A stretch of DNA of 55,229 bases from Shinella sp. WSJ-2 (GTDB taxonomy: Bacteria; Pseudomonadota; Alphaproteobacteria; Rhizobiales; Rhizobiaceae). Below, in pieces: positions 34,995 to 44,163 of this stretch; within the stretch, counting starts at the first letter, position 1; the number at the start of each line of letters is the position of its first letter. The stretch lies in NCBI RefSeq assembly GCF_003432075.1, contig NZ_QWBU01000019.1:1-55229 (forward strand), read 5' to 3'. A program made the position numbers and the translations under genes. The notes under the pieces are model-generated. The model ran no database searches. It was not told the origin of the DNA and was given only the letters and a program-made list of their open reading frames with translations.

Positions 34995-35999
34995 TCAGCC
35001 GAAGGCGTTGAACACGAGATAGAACAGCGCCGAAATTGCGGCCGCCGAGGGCAGGGTGATGATCCAGGCCCAGACGATGTTGCCGGCAAGGCCCCAGCGC
35101 ACGGCCGAGACGCGGCGGGCGGCACCCACGCCGATGATGGCGCCGGTGATCGTGTGGGTGGTCGAGACCGGGATGCCGAGCCAAGTGGCGCCAAACAGGG
35201 TGAGCGCGCCACCGGTCTCCGCGCAAAAACCCTGCATCGGGTTGAGGCGGGTGATCTTCGAGCCCATCGTGTGCACGATGCGCCAGCCGCCCATCAGCGT
35301 GCCGAGCGCCATGGCGGCCTGGCAGGAGATGACGACCCAGAAGGGCACGTAGAATTCGCCGCCGAGATAGCCCTGCGAATAGAGCAGCACGGCGATGATG
35401 CCCATCGTCTTCTGCGCATCGTTGCCGCCATGGCCCAGCGAATAGAGCGAGGCGGAGATGAACTGCATGACGCGGAAGGTGCGGTCGACGGCGAACGGCG
35501 TCTGACGCCTGAAGAGCCAGGAGACGATGAGCACGAGGATGAGCGCCAATACGAAGCCGATCATCGGCGACAGGAAGATGGCACTCGCCGTCTTGATGAG
35601 ACCGCTCCAGACGACGGCGCTGAAGCCGGTCTTGGCAAGGCCGGCGCCGACGAGGCCGCCGATCAGGGCATGCGACGAGCTCGAGGGGATGCCGAAGATC
35701 CAGGTGACGACGTTCCAGATAATCGCACCCATCAGCGCCGCGAAGATGACGAGCGGGCTGACGATGCCGGGATCGATGATGCCCTTGCCCAGCGTTTCGG
35801 CGACATGCAGGCCGAAGAACAGGAAAGCGATGAAGTTGAAGAACGCCGCCCACATGACGGCATATTGCGGGCGCAGGACGCGCGTCGAGACGATCGTGGC
35901 GATCGAATTTGCCGCATCGTGCAGGCCGTTCAGGAAATCGAACAGCAACGCGATGCCGACGAGCGCGATCAGCAGCGGAAGGGCGAGGGTCGCGTCCAT
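34995..35999 (-). CDS. pit: Low-affinity inorganic phosphate transporter Pit
   Basis: A 334-residue PiT-family permease with about ten transmembrane helices and the duplicated signature: FLNGLHDAANSIATIVSTRV in the first half and SLGHGGNDAQKTMGII in the second. It carries metal-phosphate in symport with protons. The start shares one base with the stop of the upstream DUF47 gene, so the two form an operon like the orfA-pit operon described in Sinorhizobium meliloti. A GC-rich hairpin without U-tract follows. Confidence 0.95.
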   Translation of the reverse strand: MDATLALPLLIALVGIALLFDFLNGLHDAANSIATIVSTRVLRPQYAVMWAAFFNFIAFLFFGLHVAETLGKGIIDPGIVSPLVIFAALMGAIIWNVVTWIFGIPSSSSHALIGGLVGAGLAKTGFSAVVWSGLIKTASAIFLSPMIGFVLALILVLIVSWLFRRQTPFAVDRTFRVMQFISASLYSLGHGGNDAQKTMGIIAVLLYSQGYLGGEFYVPFWVVISCQAAMALGTLMGGWRIVHTMGSKITRLNPMQGFCAETGGALTLFGATWLGIPVSTTHTITGAIIGVGAARRVSAVRWGLAGNIVWAWIITLPSAAAISALFYLVFNAFG

Positions 36000-36643
36000 C
36001 AGACGTTCTCGATCACGATACCGCTGATTTCGTCCGCCACGTCCTCGAAGCGGTCGACGACCTTTTCGAGTTCGGCATAAATCTCGCTGCCGATGATATA
36101 GGCCATCGGGTCGGACTTGCCGAATTCCTTGAACAGCGCCTTCACGCCCTGATCGTGCAGCTCGTCCGAGCGCCCTTCGACGCGGGTGACTTCCTGGGCG
36201 ATCGCGCTGAGGCGGTCGGCATGCACGCCGACCTTGTCGAGCAGCGGGATGGCCTCGGCGATGAGATGGGCGGCCTTGACGACGGTGGCGCCCATTTCCT
36301 GCATGCCGGGCTGGAAGCTCGTCTGCTCGTAGAGGCGGATGGTCTTGACCATCTTGTGCATCATGTCGATGGCGTCGTCCATCGACTGGATCAGGTCCTT
36401 GATGTCGCCGCGGTCGAAGGGCGTGATGAAGCTGCGGCGCACGGCAAGCAGGACCTCGGCCGTGATGGCGTCGGCCTCGTTTTCCAGCGCGACGATGCGG
36501 TTGCAGTGTTTTTCCATATCCGGCCCGCCGGCCAGAAGCGCCTGCAGAGCCTCGGCGGCGCCGACGACGGTGCGGGAATGCTGCTCGAAGAGATCGAAGA
36601 AACGGTCTTCACGCGGCATGAGTTTGCGAAACAGCGAAAGCAT
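35999..36643 (-). CDS. DUF47/PhoU-like Pit accessory protein
   Basis: A 214-residue all-helical protein of the DUF47 (Pit accessory, PhoU-like) family: MLSLFRKLMPREDRFFDLFE, then LENEADAITAEVLLAVRRSF and ITPFDRGDIKDLIQSMDDAI. It modulates the Pit transporter encoded directly downstream. This matches orfA of the rhizobial orfA-pit operon. Two TGTCAT repeats 24-41 nt before its start look like a Pho box. Confidence 0.93.
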   Translation of the reverse strand: MLSLFRKLMPREDRFFDLFEQHSRTVVGAAEALQALLAGGPDMEKHCNRIVALENEADAITAEVLLAVRRSFITPFDRGDIKDLIQSMDDAIDMMHKMVKTIRLYEQTSFQPGMQEMGATVVKAAHLIAEAIPLLDKVGVHADRLSAIAQEVTRVEGRSDELHDQGVKALFKEFGKSDPMAYIIGSEIYAELEKVVDRFEDVADEISGIVIENV

Positions 36644-36666
36644 GGATGCCCCTTACCTGGCTGGGG

Positions 36667-36684
36667 TTGTCATGCGGCTGTCAT
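36667..36684. promoter_or_regulatory. Pho box upstream of DUF47-pit
   Basis: TTGTCAT-GCGG-CTGTCAT: two 7-bp direct repeats with a 4-bp spacer (11-bp period), 13 of 14 positions matching the CTGTCAT half-sites of a PhoB box. It points away from pit and overlaps the probable -10 region of the operon, the arrangement expected for repression. Confidence 0.6.
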
Positions 36685-36755
36685 AATTGAGCGAGCACGC
36701 GCTGGAAAGCGCTGATTCGCCGCTTGTCACAATTCTCTTGGCGTTCGGTAAACGC

Positions 36756-37334
36756 CTATTGGACTATCTTGAACGGCTGTTCGCTGATGGCGACGGCACC
36801 ACTGGCGGCATCGCGGAAGCGGTATCGCAGGACGTAGTCGCCCGCTGGAGGGCCGCTGAGGTTAAGTGTCAGCTTGGCGAAGATCTCCTGGTTGCGGACG
36901 GTTCCTTTGAAATCGAACGAGCCGAAGGCCTTTTGCTCGGCAAGCACGATTCCCTTGGGGTCGAGGAGCTCCAGATCGACGGTGAAATGCGATTCGAGCG
37001 CGCCGTCCTTGCCGGGCCGCCAGGTCAGACCCACAGGCTCGACATACGAGATCAGCGCTTCGCCGGCCTTGAAACTGGCCTCCGGGCGCGCGGTGAACAT
37101 CCCGTAGCCCTCGGGTGGGGCGGAGACGAAGACCGCTTTGCCGATGGAGAAGGGCAGCGTGGCGGCAAACGCGCCATAGGCGTCGCGGATTGTATTGTGC
37201 GCGCCGACCGTATCGCCGGCGGCGGCCTGTTCCTCGGCCTTCTTCGCCGCATCGGCAAGCGGTCCGGCAAATGCGGGCGCCGGTATTAGCGCAGCGATAA
37301 ACAGCATGCGCAACAGGGACTTCGACACGACCAT
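36756..37334 (-). CDS. Secreted protein of unknown function
   Basis: A 192-residue protein with a signal peptide (SLLRMLFIAALIPAPAFAGP). The mature part opens with an Ala-rich helix (LADAAKKAEEQAAAGDTVGA) followed by a beta-rich domain with TFTVDLELLDPKGIVLAEQK-like strands (HFTVDLELLDPKG) and ends ASGAVAISEQPFKIVQ. GGAGG lies 8 nt before ATG 37334. It is probably periplasmic; no named family is recognised. A short 6-bp hairpin overlaps its stop. Confidence 0.7.
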   Translation of the reverse strand: MVVSKSLLRMLFIAALIPAPAFAGPLADAAKKAEEQAAAGDTVGAHNTIRDAYGAFAATLPFSIGKAVFVSAPPEGYGMFTARPEASFKAGEALISYVEPVGLTWRPGKDGALESHFTVDLELLDPKGIVLAEQKAFGSFDFKGTVRNQEIFAKLTLNLSGPPAGDYVLRYRFRDAASGAVAISEQPFKIVQ

Positions 37335-37386
37335 ACACTCAACCTCCAGCCGGATGGCCGCAGGATGCGAATAAGCGTGACAACAG

Positions 37387-38841
37387 TCAACTCTTCCAGA
37401 AGAGTGGGGTTAATATGACGAGCACCGTGAGGATTTCCAGGCGTCCGAGCAGCATGAGCAAAGAGAGCAGATAGAGCGCCGCATCGTGGAACCCCGCGAA
37501 CGTGCCGGCGGGGCCGATAGCCTGCGTCACGCCAGGGCCGACATTGGAAAGCGAAGTCGCTGCCGCGGAGAGCGCCGTCAACACGTCGTAGCCCATGAGA
37601 CTAAGCGCGATCGCTGCGAAGGCCGAGATCGCCACATAGGTGATGAAGAAAAGGAAGACGCTGCGCTGGAGATCGGCATCGACGGTCATCGGCCCGTAGC
37701 GCACGGCGTGGATGCCGTCGGGATAGATCAGGCGGTAGAGGCCGGTGCGGATGAAGTTGAAGAGGATGATGAGGCGATAGGCCTTCAGGCCGCCGGCCGT
37801 CGAGCCCGAGCAGCCACCCATGAAGGTCGCGACGAAGGCGAGCGCCACGATGAAATGGCCCCATTGGGTATAGTCGTCGCTGGCAAAACCGGTCGTCGAG
37901 AGGATCGAGGAGACGGTGAAGAAAGAATGCGCCAGCGCCTGATGGAAATCGACGCCGTTCTGCAGGCGCTGGAAGACGCTGGCCGCGATGGCGAAGAGAG
38001 CGAGATAACCGAGAAAAACGCGGATCTGCGGGTCACGCCACGCGTCGATGCGCCCGCGCACGACGAAGAGGATCAGCACGGAGAAGGGCAGGCTCGACAG
38101 CGTCATGAAGAAAGTTGCGGCCCAGAGCAAAGGCAGGCTCTTGAAGTAGCCGAAGGAGGCGTCGTGGGTGGAAAGCCCGCCGGTCGCGACCGTCGACATG
38201 GCGTGGTTCAGCGCATCGAAGCGGCTCATGCCGAGCGCGGCATAGACGACGGCGCAGATCAGCGTGATCGCCACATAAATGGCGAGGAAGGCGCGCGTGT
38301 AACTTGCGATGCGCGCGAAGGGCTTGTCGGCGGTATCGGAGGATTCGAGCTTGAAGAACGACATGCCGCCGACGCGCAGATACGGCATGATGAAGAGGCC
38401 GAGCGCCAGAATCCCGACGCCGCCGAGCCAGTGTAGCAGCGAGCGCCACATCAGGACGCCGGGCGGCGCATGATCGAGACCGACGATAACGGTGGAACCG
38501 GTTGTGCTGATCGCCGAGACCGATTCGAAGAAGGCTTGCGCGAAGGTTAGGTCGAGCGACGACAGCCAGAGCGGGATCGCGCCGATGACGCTGCCCGAGA
38601 GCCAGAGCATGTTGACGACAAGAAAGCCCATGCGCTTGTTGAAGGGCGGCGGGCCGGCGCGGGTGGCCGCCGCCGTCGCCAGCGACAGCGCGCCGGTGAA
38701 GAACGCCGAGAGGAAGAAGATTTCCGAGTCGGGGTGCCCATAATAGACGTCGATCAACGCGGGCAGCAGCATCGCGACCGAAAGATAGATGCCACTGATG
38801 GCGGCGATATTGATGGCGGACCGGAAGATGGTGGCGTTCAC
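37387..38841 (-). CDS. trkH: Trk-type potassium uptake membrane subunit TrkH
   Basis: A 484-residue channel-like transporter with four pore repeats. The selectivity-filter segments can be read in order: STTGSTV (about 110), VATGGLS (about 222), LSTTGFAS (about 320) and LSNVGPG (about 440). The HWLGGVGILALGLFIMPYLR segment is typical. TrkH conducts potassium under control of the cytoplasmic NAD/ATP-binding TrkA, which is not encoded nearby. No terminator is obvious after the stop. Confidence 0.94.
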   Translation of the reverse strand: MNATIFRSAINIAAISGIYLSVAMLLPALIDVYYGHPDSEIFFLSAFFTGALSLATAAATRAGPPPFNKRMGFLVVNMLWLSGSVIGAIPLWLSSLDLTFAQAFFESVSAISTTGSTVIVGLDHAPPGVLMWRSLLHWLGGVGILALGLFIMPYLRVGGMSFFKLESSDTADKPFARIASYTRAFLAIYVAITLICAVVYAALGMSRFDALNHAMSTVATGGLSTHDASFGYFKSLPLLWAATFFMTLSSLPFSVLILFVVRGRIDAWRDPQIRVFLGYLALFAIAASVFQRLQNGVDFHQALAHSFFTVSSILSTTGFASDDYTQWGHFIVALAFVATFMGGCSGSTAGGLKAYRLIILFNFIRTGLYRLIYPDGIHAVRYGPMTVDADLQRSVFLFFITYVAISAFAAIALSLMGYDVLTALSAAATSLSNVGPGVTQAIGPAGTFAGFHDAALYLLSLLMLLGRLEILTVLVILTPLFWKS

Positions 38842-38997
38842 GGGTGTCCTGCGTGCCGGCTGGGCTCAAGTTGGTCTCGAAAGGCCGCGCGGCCGGGACG
38901 GGTGGTGTCCGTCGCTGCGATATGCAATAGCGTTTGCATCGCCCAAACTCAAGGATAGGCTACTCTGCCACCCTGAGAGCGTTGAAAGGTTTGAAGA

Positions 38998-39033
38998 ATG
39001 ATCGGCTTGTGGTGCCTCTGTCCCTGCCTGTGA
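38998..39033 (+). CDS. Possible leader peptide upstream of ilvA
   Basis: An 11-codon ORF reading MIGLWCLCPCL, with AAAGG 8 nt before the ATG, 52 nt before the threonine dehydratase start. It is rich in Leu (3) and Cys (3) plus Ile and Trp, as leader peptides of amino-acid attenuators often are. A possible promoter TTGCAT-16 nt-TAGGCT lies just upstream (about 38934-38961). No strong terminator/antiterminator pair is visible, so the role is uncertain. Confidence 0.3.
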   Translation: MIGLWCLCPCL

Positions 39034-39085
39034 AGGTGCGGCATGCCGTTTTGAACCTGAACCCTTTTGTAGACGGACCATTAGC

Positions 39086-40333
39086 ATGAAATCCGATGTT
39101 GACTCGGCCATGGAGGCCTTGCGCGGTCTTTTCCCCGAAACGCCGCTCCAGCTGAACGAGCACCTTTCCGCCCGCTACGGCGCCGAGATCTACCTGAAGC
39201 GCGAAGACCTTTCGCCGGTGCGATCCTACAAGATCCGTGGCGCCTTTAATTTCTTCCGCAAAGTTCTGGCGGAGGAAAGCGCACCACGCAGCTTCGTCTG
39301 CGCCTCGGCCGGCAATCACGCGCAGGGCTTTGCCTTCGTCTGCCGCCATTTCGGCGTGCCAGGCGTGGTGTTCATGCCGGTGACGACGCCGCAGCAGAAG
39401 ATCGACAAGACGCGCATGTTTGGCGGCGAATTCGTCACGATCAAGCTGGTCGGTGACTTCTTCGACCAGTGCTACAAGGCCGCACGCGACCATGCGGAAG
39501 CGACCGGTTCGCTGATGGTGCCGCCTTTTGACCATGCCGACATCATCGAGGGCCAGGCGACGGTGGCGGCGGAAATCGTCGAACAGCTTGGCGACGGCAA
39601 GTTGCCGGATCTTGTGGTTCTGCCGGTCGGCGGCGGTGGCCTCGCGTCCGGCGTTACGGGCTATTTCGACGGCACGATCGGGCCGTCCAACTTCTTGTTC
39701 TGCGAGCCATCAGGCGCGCCAAGCCTCAAGCGCAGCCTCGAAAGTGGCGCGGTGGTGACGCTCGAAACGGTCGACAACTTCGTCGACGGTGCCGCCGTCG
39801 GCCAGATCGGCGCACTGAATTTCTCGGCTCTCCGCCGGTTCTCGGCCGATCAGGTCATGCTTCTGTCGGAAAACGCGATTTGTGTGACCATGGTGGACAT
39901 GCTGAACGTCGAGGGCGTGGTGCTGGAGCCGGCCGGTGCACTGTCGCTGGCGGCGCTGGAGGAACTGGGCCGCGAAAAGCTGGAGGGCAAGACGGTCGTC
40001 GCCGTCGTCTCCGGCGGCAATTTCGATTTCGAGCGGCTGCCCGATGTCAAGGAACGCGCGATGCGCCACAAGGGGCTGAAGAAATACTTCATCCTGCGCC
40101 TCGCGCAGCGCCCCGGCGCGCTTCGCGATTTCCTCAACCTGCTCGGGCCGGATGACGATATCGCCCGCTTCGAATATTTGAAGAAATCCGCGCGCAATTT
40201 CGGCTCGATCCTCATCGGCCTTGAAACCAAGTCGCCCGAGAATTTCGTGGCGCTCAAGAAGGCCTTCGACGGCGCGGGCATGGGCTATCAGGACATCACC
40301 GAGAACGAAATTCTCGCAAATCTTATTATTTAG
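39086..40333 (+). CDS. ilvA: Threonine ammonia-lyase (threonine dehydratase)
   Basis: A 415-residue PLP enzyme converting threonine to 2-oxobutanoate and ammonia, the first step toward isoleucine. The PLP Lys lies in PVRSYKIRGAFNFF (about 49) and the glycine loop in PVGGGGLASG (about 183). A C-terminal regulatory region of about 85 residues is ACT-like (KKYFILRLAQRPGALRDFLN), the single-domain form also found in Corynebacterium and Bacillus. ATG 39086 is the only good start. Confidence 0.92.
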   Translation: MKSDVDSAMEALRGLFPETPLQLNEHLSARYGAEIYLKREDLSPVRSYKIRGAFNFFRKVLAEESAPRSFVCASAGNHAQGFAFVCRHFGVPGVVFMPVTTPQQKIDKTRMFGGEFVTIKLVGDFFDQCYKAARDHAEATGSLMVPPFDHADIIEGQATVAAEIVEQLGDGKLPDLVVLPVGGGGLASGVTGYFDGTIGPSNFLFCEPSGAPSLKRSLESGAVVTLETVDNFVDGAAVGQIGALNFSALRRFSADQVMLLSENAICVTMVDMLNVEGVVLEPAGALSLAALEELGREKLEGKTVVAVVSGGNFDFERLPDVKERAMRHKGLKKYFILRLAQRPGALRDFLNLLGPDDDIARFEYLKKSARNFGSILIGLETKSPENFVALKKAFDGAGMGYQDITENEILANLII

Positions 40334-40397
40334 GGACTGGCATGGATGGGCGCGCTCGCCTCTTGGAGGGCGTGCCGGCCTGTGTTAGCAATCGGCC

Positions 40398-40712
40398 ATG
40401 GCTTCTTTCTTTTCAAAACTCTTTGGTCGCGGCGGCGATACGGCAACTCCGTCAAAATTGGCGGAGGAAACCGAGGCTTACAACGACCTCACCCTTGTCG
40501 CAGCGCCCATTCCTGAAGGCGGCCAGTATCGCCTAGCCGGGCGGATCGAAAAGCGCGACGGCGATCGGGTGCTGACCCGCAGCTTCATTCGCGCCGATCT
40601 GTTCTCCTCACGGGATGACACGGTCGCTTCGACCTTCCGCAAGGCAAAGCAGATTGCCGATCAGCACGGCGTCTCCCTGTTCAGCGACGGTGTGGACAGC
40701 CGACAGGTTTGA
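40398..40712 (+). CDS. HlyU-family protein
   Basis: A 104-residue protein resembling the HlyU family (annotated as transcriptional activators in this group): MASFFSKLFGRGG, then YNDLTLVAAPIPEGGQYRLA, GRIEKRDGDRVLTRSFIRAD and TFRKAKQIADQHG. The family name comes from hemolysin regulators, but rhizobial members lack a clear helix-turn-helix and their role is not established. It is placed alone, 64 nt after ilvA. Confidence 0.75.
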   Translation: MASFFSKLFGRGGDTATPSKLAEETEAYNDLTLVAAPIPEGGQYRLAGRIEKRDGDRVLTRSFIRADLFSSRDDTVASTFRKAKQIADQHGVSLFSDGVDSRQV

Positions 40713-40871
40713 TCCTGCTCGATAAAGCTGTTTTAGCCAATAAAAGTCATACAAAAAGTGCCGGGACGCTGGAGTACTGGCGCGAATGGCTGTATCCGCA
40801 GCACAAGTGACTTGTTGCAACTATGCCGGTGTTGTTAGCTGCCGGCAGTCGACGAATTCTGCGGATCGATC

Positions 40872-42119
40872 ATGGGTACTGAAAATCTGATCCTGCTTCT
40901 CATCGAGGCCGGGTTCTATTTCGTCTTCATGGTGGGCCTGCTGCATCTGCGCCATCAACTCGGCATCGGCGTCTTCGTCGCAGCGCTCGGCGTGATGCAC
41001 TTCCTCGAGACCTATCTTGCCGCCGTCTTCTATATCGAGCTGCCCTTCGGCGTGATTTCGCCGGGCTCTTCGGTTCTGTTTTCCGGCAAGCTGATGATGA
41101 TCCTTCTTCTCTATGTGAAGGAGGATGCCGCCGTCGTGCGCGCCCCGATCTACGGGTTGCTTGCCGGCAATTTCCTGACGGTGGGCCTCAGTTTCTTCCT
41201 GCGTCATCACCAAACGATCGGCGCCGTGCCAGGCCGCATCGCCGATCTGGCCTTCATCGACGAGATGGGCTGGTTGATGCTTTGGGGCACAATGCTGCTC
41301 TATGTCGATGCGCTCGCCATCATCCTGCTCTATGAGCGCTTAGGACGTGTCTTCAAGAAGAGCACGGCGCTGCGCTTCTTCGTGTCGGGCGTGTTCGTGC
41401 TCACCTTCGACCAGATCGGCTTCTATTCCGCGCTACATCTCCTGAACGGTGCGCCGATCGCTGTCTTCTGGGGCGGCTGGATCGCCAAGATGCTGGCAGC
41501 CTGCGTCTATGCGGTGCTGATCACCGTCTATCTTTATTATTCGCGCATTTCCGCCATCCCCGTCTCGCCGCGGCCGATCGCTGATATCTTCGCCGACCTC
41601 ACGTTCCGCGAGCGCTACGAGGATTTGCTGGATCGATCCGGCCGTGATGCACTGACTGGCGTCTACGATCGCAGCAGGCTGGAATTCGAGGCGCCGCGCC
41701 TGCTTTCGGCCATGTTGGTGGACGGCAAGCCGATGGCGCTGATGATCATCGATGCCGACCACTTCAAGGACGTTAACGACCGGTTCGGCCATCTTGCCGG
41801 CGACGGCGTGCTGAAGGACACTGCTTCCTGCCTGCAACGCGCACTGCGGACGAATGACCGTCTCTTCCGCTTCGGCGGGGAAGAATTCGTCGTCATCTGC
41901 GGGGATATCGCACCTGTAACTGGAGCTGAGCGGGCCGAAACCCTCCGCCGCGCCGTCGAGACAGAAATCCGCCGGCCGGATGGCGTGCCGGTCACGGTCA
42001 GCATCGGCGTCGCCAACAGCTATACCGACGGCACGACGCTGAACGCACTGCTCTCGGCCGCTGACAGCAGGCTCTACGCCGCCAAGAGCGCCGGCCGCAA
42101 CCGCGTGATATCCGAATAG
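40872..42119 (+). CDS. Membrane-anchored diguanylate cyclase with I-site
   Basis: A 415-residue protein with six or seven transmembrane helices in about residues 1-230 (a VUT/QueT-like membrane module is possible) and a GGDEF domain in about 245-410. The active loop reads RFGGEEF (about 333). The inhibitory I-site RTND lies five residues before it, so product feedback should operate, unlike in the other cyclase of this window. DADHFKDVNDRFGHLAGDG gives the metal- and substrate-binding part. No EAL domain is present. Confidence 0.9.
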   Translation: MGTENLILLLIEAGFYFVFMVGLLHLRHQLGIGVFVAALGVMHFLETYLAAVFYIELPFGVISPGSSVLFSGKLMMILLLYVKEDAAVVRAPIYGLLAGNFLTVGLSFFLRHHQTIGAVPGRIADLAFIDEMGWLMLWGTMLLYVDALAIILLYERLGRVFKKSTALRFFVSGVFVLTFDQIGFYSALHLLNGAPIAVFWGGWIAKMLAACVYAVLITVYLYYSRISAIPVSPRPIADIFADLTFRERYEDLLDRSGRDALTGVYDRSRLEFEAPRLLSAMLVDGKPMALMIIDADHFKDVNDRFGHLAGDGVLKDTASCLQRALRTNDRLFRFGGEEFVVICGDIAPVTGAERAETLRRAVETEIRRPDGVPVTVSIGVANSYTDGTTLNALLSAADSRLYAAKSAGRNRVISE

Positions 42120-42228
42120 GCCTGCACCGTTTTTGGGCGCTCGCAGCCTGAAAAATCGTCCGTCACAAAAGGTTCATATGTGCTTCCTATACGGGCAGCA
42201 GAGCCTCTCCCATGGACGGATAGCGATC

Positions 42229-43137
42229 ATGTTCGAAGACCACCATCTGAGCCGTATCAAGGCCGAAATCGCCGACAGCTTCGATGAGGAGCTGGAAATG
42301 CAGATCGAGGAGGAGCGTCTGGACGAACTCGTTGCCGAGGGCATGTCGGAAGTGCCGGCTCAAACGCTGGAGCGCCGGGTCTACTTCCGCGAGCTTTTCC
42401 GTCTCCAGCATGAGTTGGTGAAGCTGCAGGACTGGGTGCAGCACAAGAAGCTTAAGGTCGTCGTTCTCTTCGAAGGGCGTGATTCCGCCGGCAAGGGCGG
42501 TGCGATCAAGCGCGTGACGCAGCGTCTCAACCCGCGCGTCTGCCGCGTCGTGGCGCTTCCCGCGCCGACCGAGCGAGAGCGCAATCAATGGTATTTTCAG
42601 CGTTATGCCGCCCATCTGCCGAGTGCCGGCGAGATGGTGCTGTTCGATCGCTCCTGGTACAACCGCGCCGGCGTGGAGCGCGTCATGGGTTTCTGCACGT
42701 CTGAGGAGCTGGAAGAGTTCTTTCGCTCGGTGCCGGAATTCGAGCGCATGCTGGTGCGCTCCGGTATCATCCTCATCAAATACTGGTTCTCGATCACCGA
42801 CGAGGAGCAGGAGTTCCGCTTCCGCATGCGCATCCACGATCCTTTGAAGCAGTGGAAGCTCTCGCCGATGGACCTGGAAAGCCGCGTCCACTGGGAAGAC
42901 TACACCAAGGCCAAGGAAGAGATGCTTTCGCGCACCCATATCCCGGAAGCGCCCTGGTGGATTGTCGAGGCCGTCGACAAGAAGAAGGCCCGCCTCAACT
43001 GCATCGCCCATCTTCTGGCGCAGGTGCCTTACGAGGACGTGCCGAAACAGGCGATCGACCTGCCGGAGCGCGTACGCCATGACGACTATATCCGTCATGA
43101 GCCACCGGATGAGATGTATGTGCCGGATGTCTACTGA
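42229..43137 (+). CDS. ppk2: Polyphosphate kinase 2
   Basis: A 302-residue PPK2-family kinase that transfers phosphate between polyphosphate and nucleoside diphosphates. Walker A VLFEGRDSAGKGGAIKRVTQ lies at about residue 83, the lid helices follow, and Walker B is VLFDRSWYNRAGVERVMGFC. The C-terminal DDYIRHEPPDEMYVP is typical of the rhizobial one-domain form. The frame opens at 42133, but MFEDHHLSRIKAEI at 42229 gives the family length; the ribosome binding site is weak. Confidence 0.92.
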   Translation: MFEDHHLSRIKAEIADSFDEELEMQIEEERLDELVAEGMSEVPAQTLERRVYFRELFRLQHELVKLQDWVQHKKLKVVVLFEGRDSAGKGGAIKRVTQRLNPRVCRVVALPAPTERERNQWYFQRYAAHLPSAGEMVLFDRSWYNRAGVERVMGFCTSEELEEFFRSVPEFERMLVRSGIILIKYWFSITDEEQEFRFRMRIHDPLKQWKLSPMDLESRVHWEDYTKAKEEMLSRTHIPEAPWWIVEAVDKKKARLNCIAHLLAQVPYEDVPKQAIDLPERVRHDDYIRHEPPDEMYVPDVY

Positions 43138-43152
43138 AACCGGCCTCCGCCC

Positions 43153-44163
43153 TTGAGCCTTCTCGACCAGACGGAGCGGGGCCTCACGCCGGGCCTCGTC
43201 GGAGCCTACCGGGCCTCGCCCGGCGGGCCCGTCGTACCTGTAGCAGCGCAGGATATCGAGGCGGTGCTGGCAGCACCTGACGGGTGGGTCTGGCTGCATG
43301 TCGATCTCGTTGACCAGCGCACGCAAGCCTGGCTGCCGGGCCGTTGCGCCTTGCCTTCTGCCGCCCGCGCCATCCTCGAAGGCCATGACGAAAGCCTTGT
43401 GCTCGGCCATGAGGCAGGAATGACGCATGGCGTCATCGCCGATCTCCAGCAGCAGGAGACCGAACGCGCCTCCACCACAGTGGGGCGGCTGCATTTCGCG
43501 CTGACGGAGCGCCTGCTCGTCACCGGGCGGCGCCATCCCGTGGAGGCGGTGAACCGGGTTCGCCGGTCTTTTGCCGAAGGGTTTTGCCCGGCGACGGCCT
43601 ACGAACTCTTCGAGGCGATCGTCGCGGCTTTCTGCAAGAACACCGCTATCAAGCTGAAGGAGGCTTCGGCCATGCTCGACGCGGTAGAGGATCGGCTTGT
43701 CACGGAGCGGCTGAGCGACGAACGCCGAAGCCTCAAGGAGGTCCGTCGTCTCGCCGTATCTTTGCATCGGCCGGTTGCCGGCATGGTGGCGCTGTTCGAG
43801 GAGGAGGACCGGGAGGATTGGGCGCTCTCGGACAATGCCCATGCGGTGCTGCGCCGCTTGTCGATGCGGCTTGAACGGCTCGACCGCGAAATCGTCATGG
43901 TCAACGACCGCGCGCGCCTGCTGCAGGAGGAAATGGCGGCGGAGCTGGCGGACGAATCGAATCGCAGCCTGAAGGCTATGGCCGTTATGAGTGCTTTGCT
44001 GCTGCCAGGTACGCTCGTCGTCGGCGTCTTCGGCATGAACACGGCCGGCCTGCCGTTCAGCGTCGGTGAAACTGGATTCTTCTGGGCGATGATGCTGGGT
44101 ATCGGTGCAACCGCGCTGTTTTATTGGCTGCTGCGCCGCGCCGGTATCAACCTGCGCTTTTAG
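43153..44163 (+). CDS. zntB: CorA/ZntB-type divalent metal transporter
   Basis: A 336-residue 2-TM GxN-family transporter. The cytoplasmic N-terminal domain is long and helical, and the C-terminal membrane part has the family GMN motif in VFGMNTAGLPF (about 296) between two hydrophobic helices. The sequence matches the ZntB branch (zinc) rather than magnesium CorA, but the substrate cannot be settled by eye. It starts with TTG at 43153, 15 nt after ppk2, so the two may be cotranscribed. The stop overlaps that of aldR by 4 nt. Confidence 0.85.
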   Translation: MSLLDQTERGLTPGLVGAYRASPGGPVVPVAAQDIEAVLAAPDGWVWLHVDLVDQRTQAWLPGRCALPSAARAILEGHDESLVLGHEAGMTHGVIADLQQQETERASTTVGRLHFALTERLLVTGRRHPVEAVNRVRRSFAEGFCPATAYELFEAIVAAFCKNTAIKLKEASAMLDAVEDRLVTERLSDERRSLKEVRRLAVSLHRPVAGMVALFEEEDREDWALSDNAHAVLRRLSMRLERLDREIVMVNDRARLLQEEMAAELADESNRSLKAMAVMSALLLPGTLVVGVFGMNTAGLPFSVGETGFFWAMMLGIGATALFYWLLRRAGINLRF

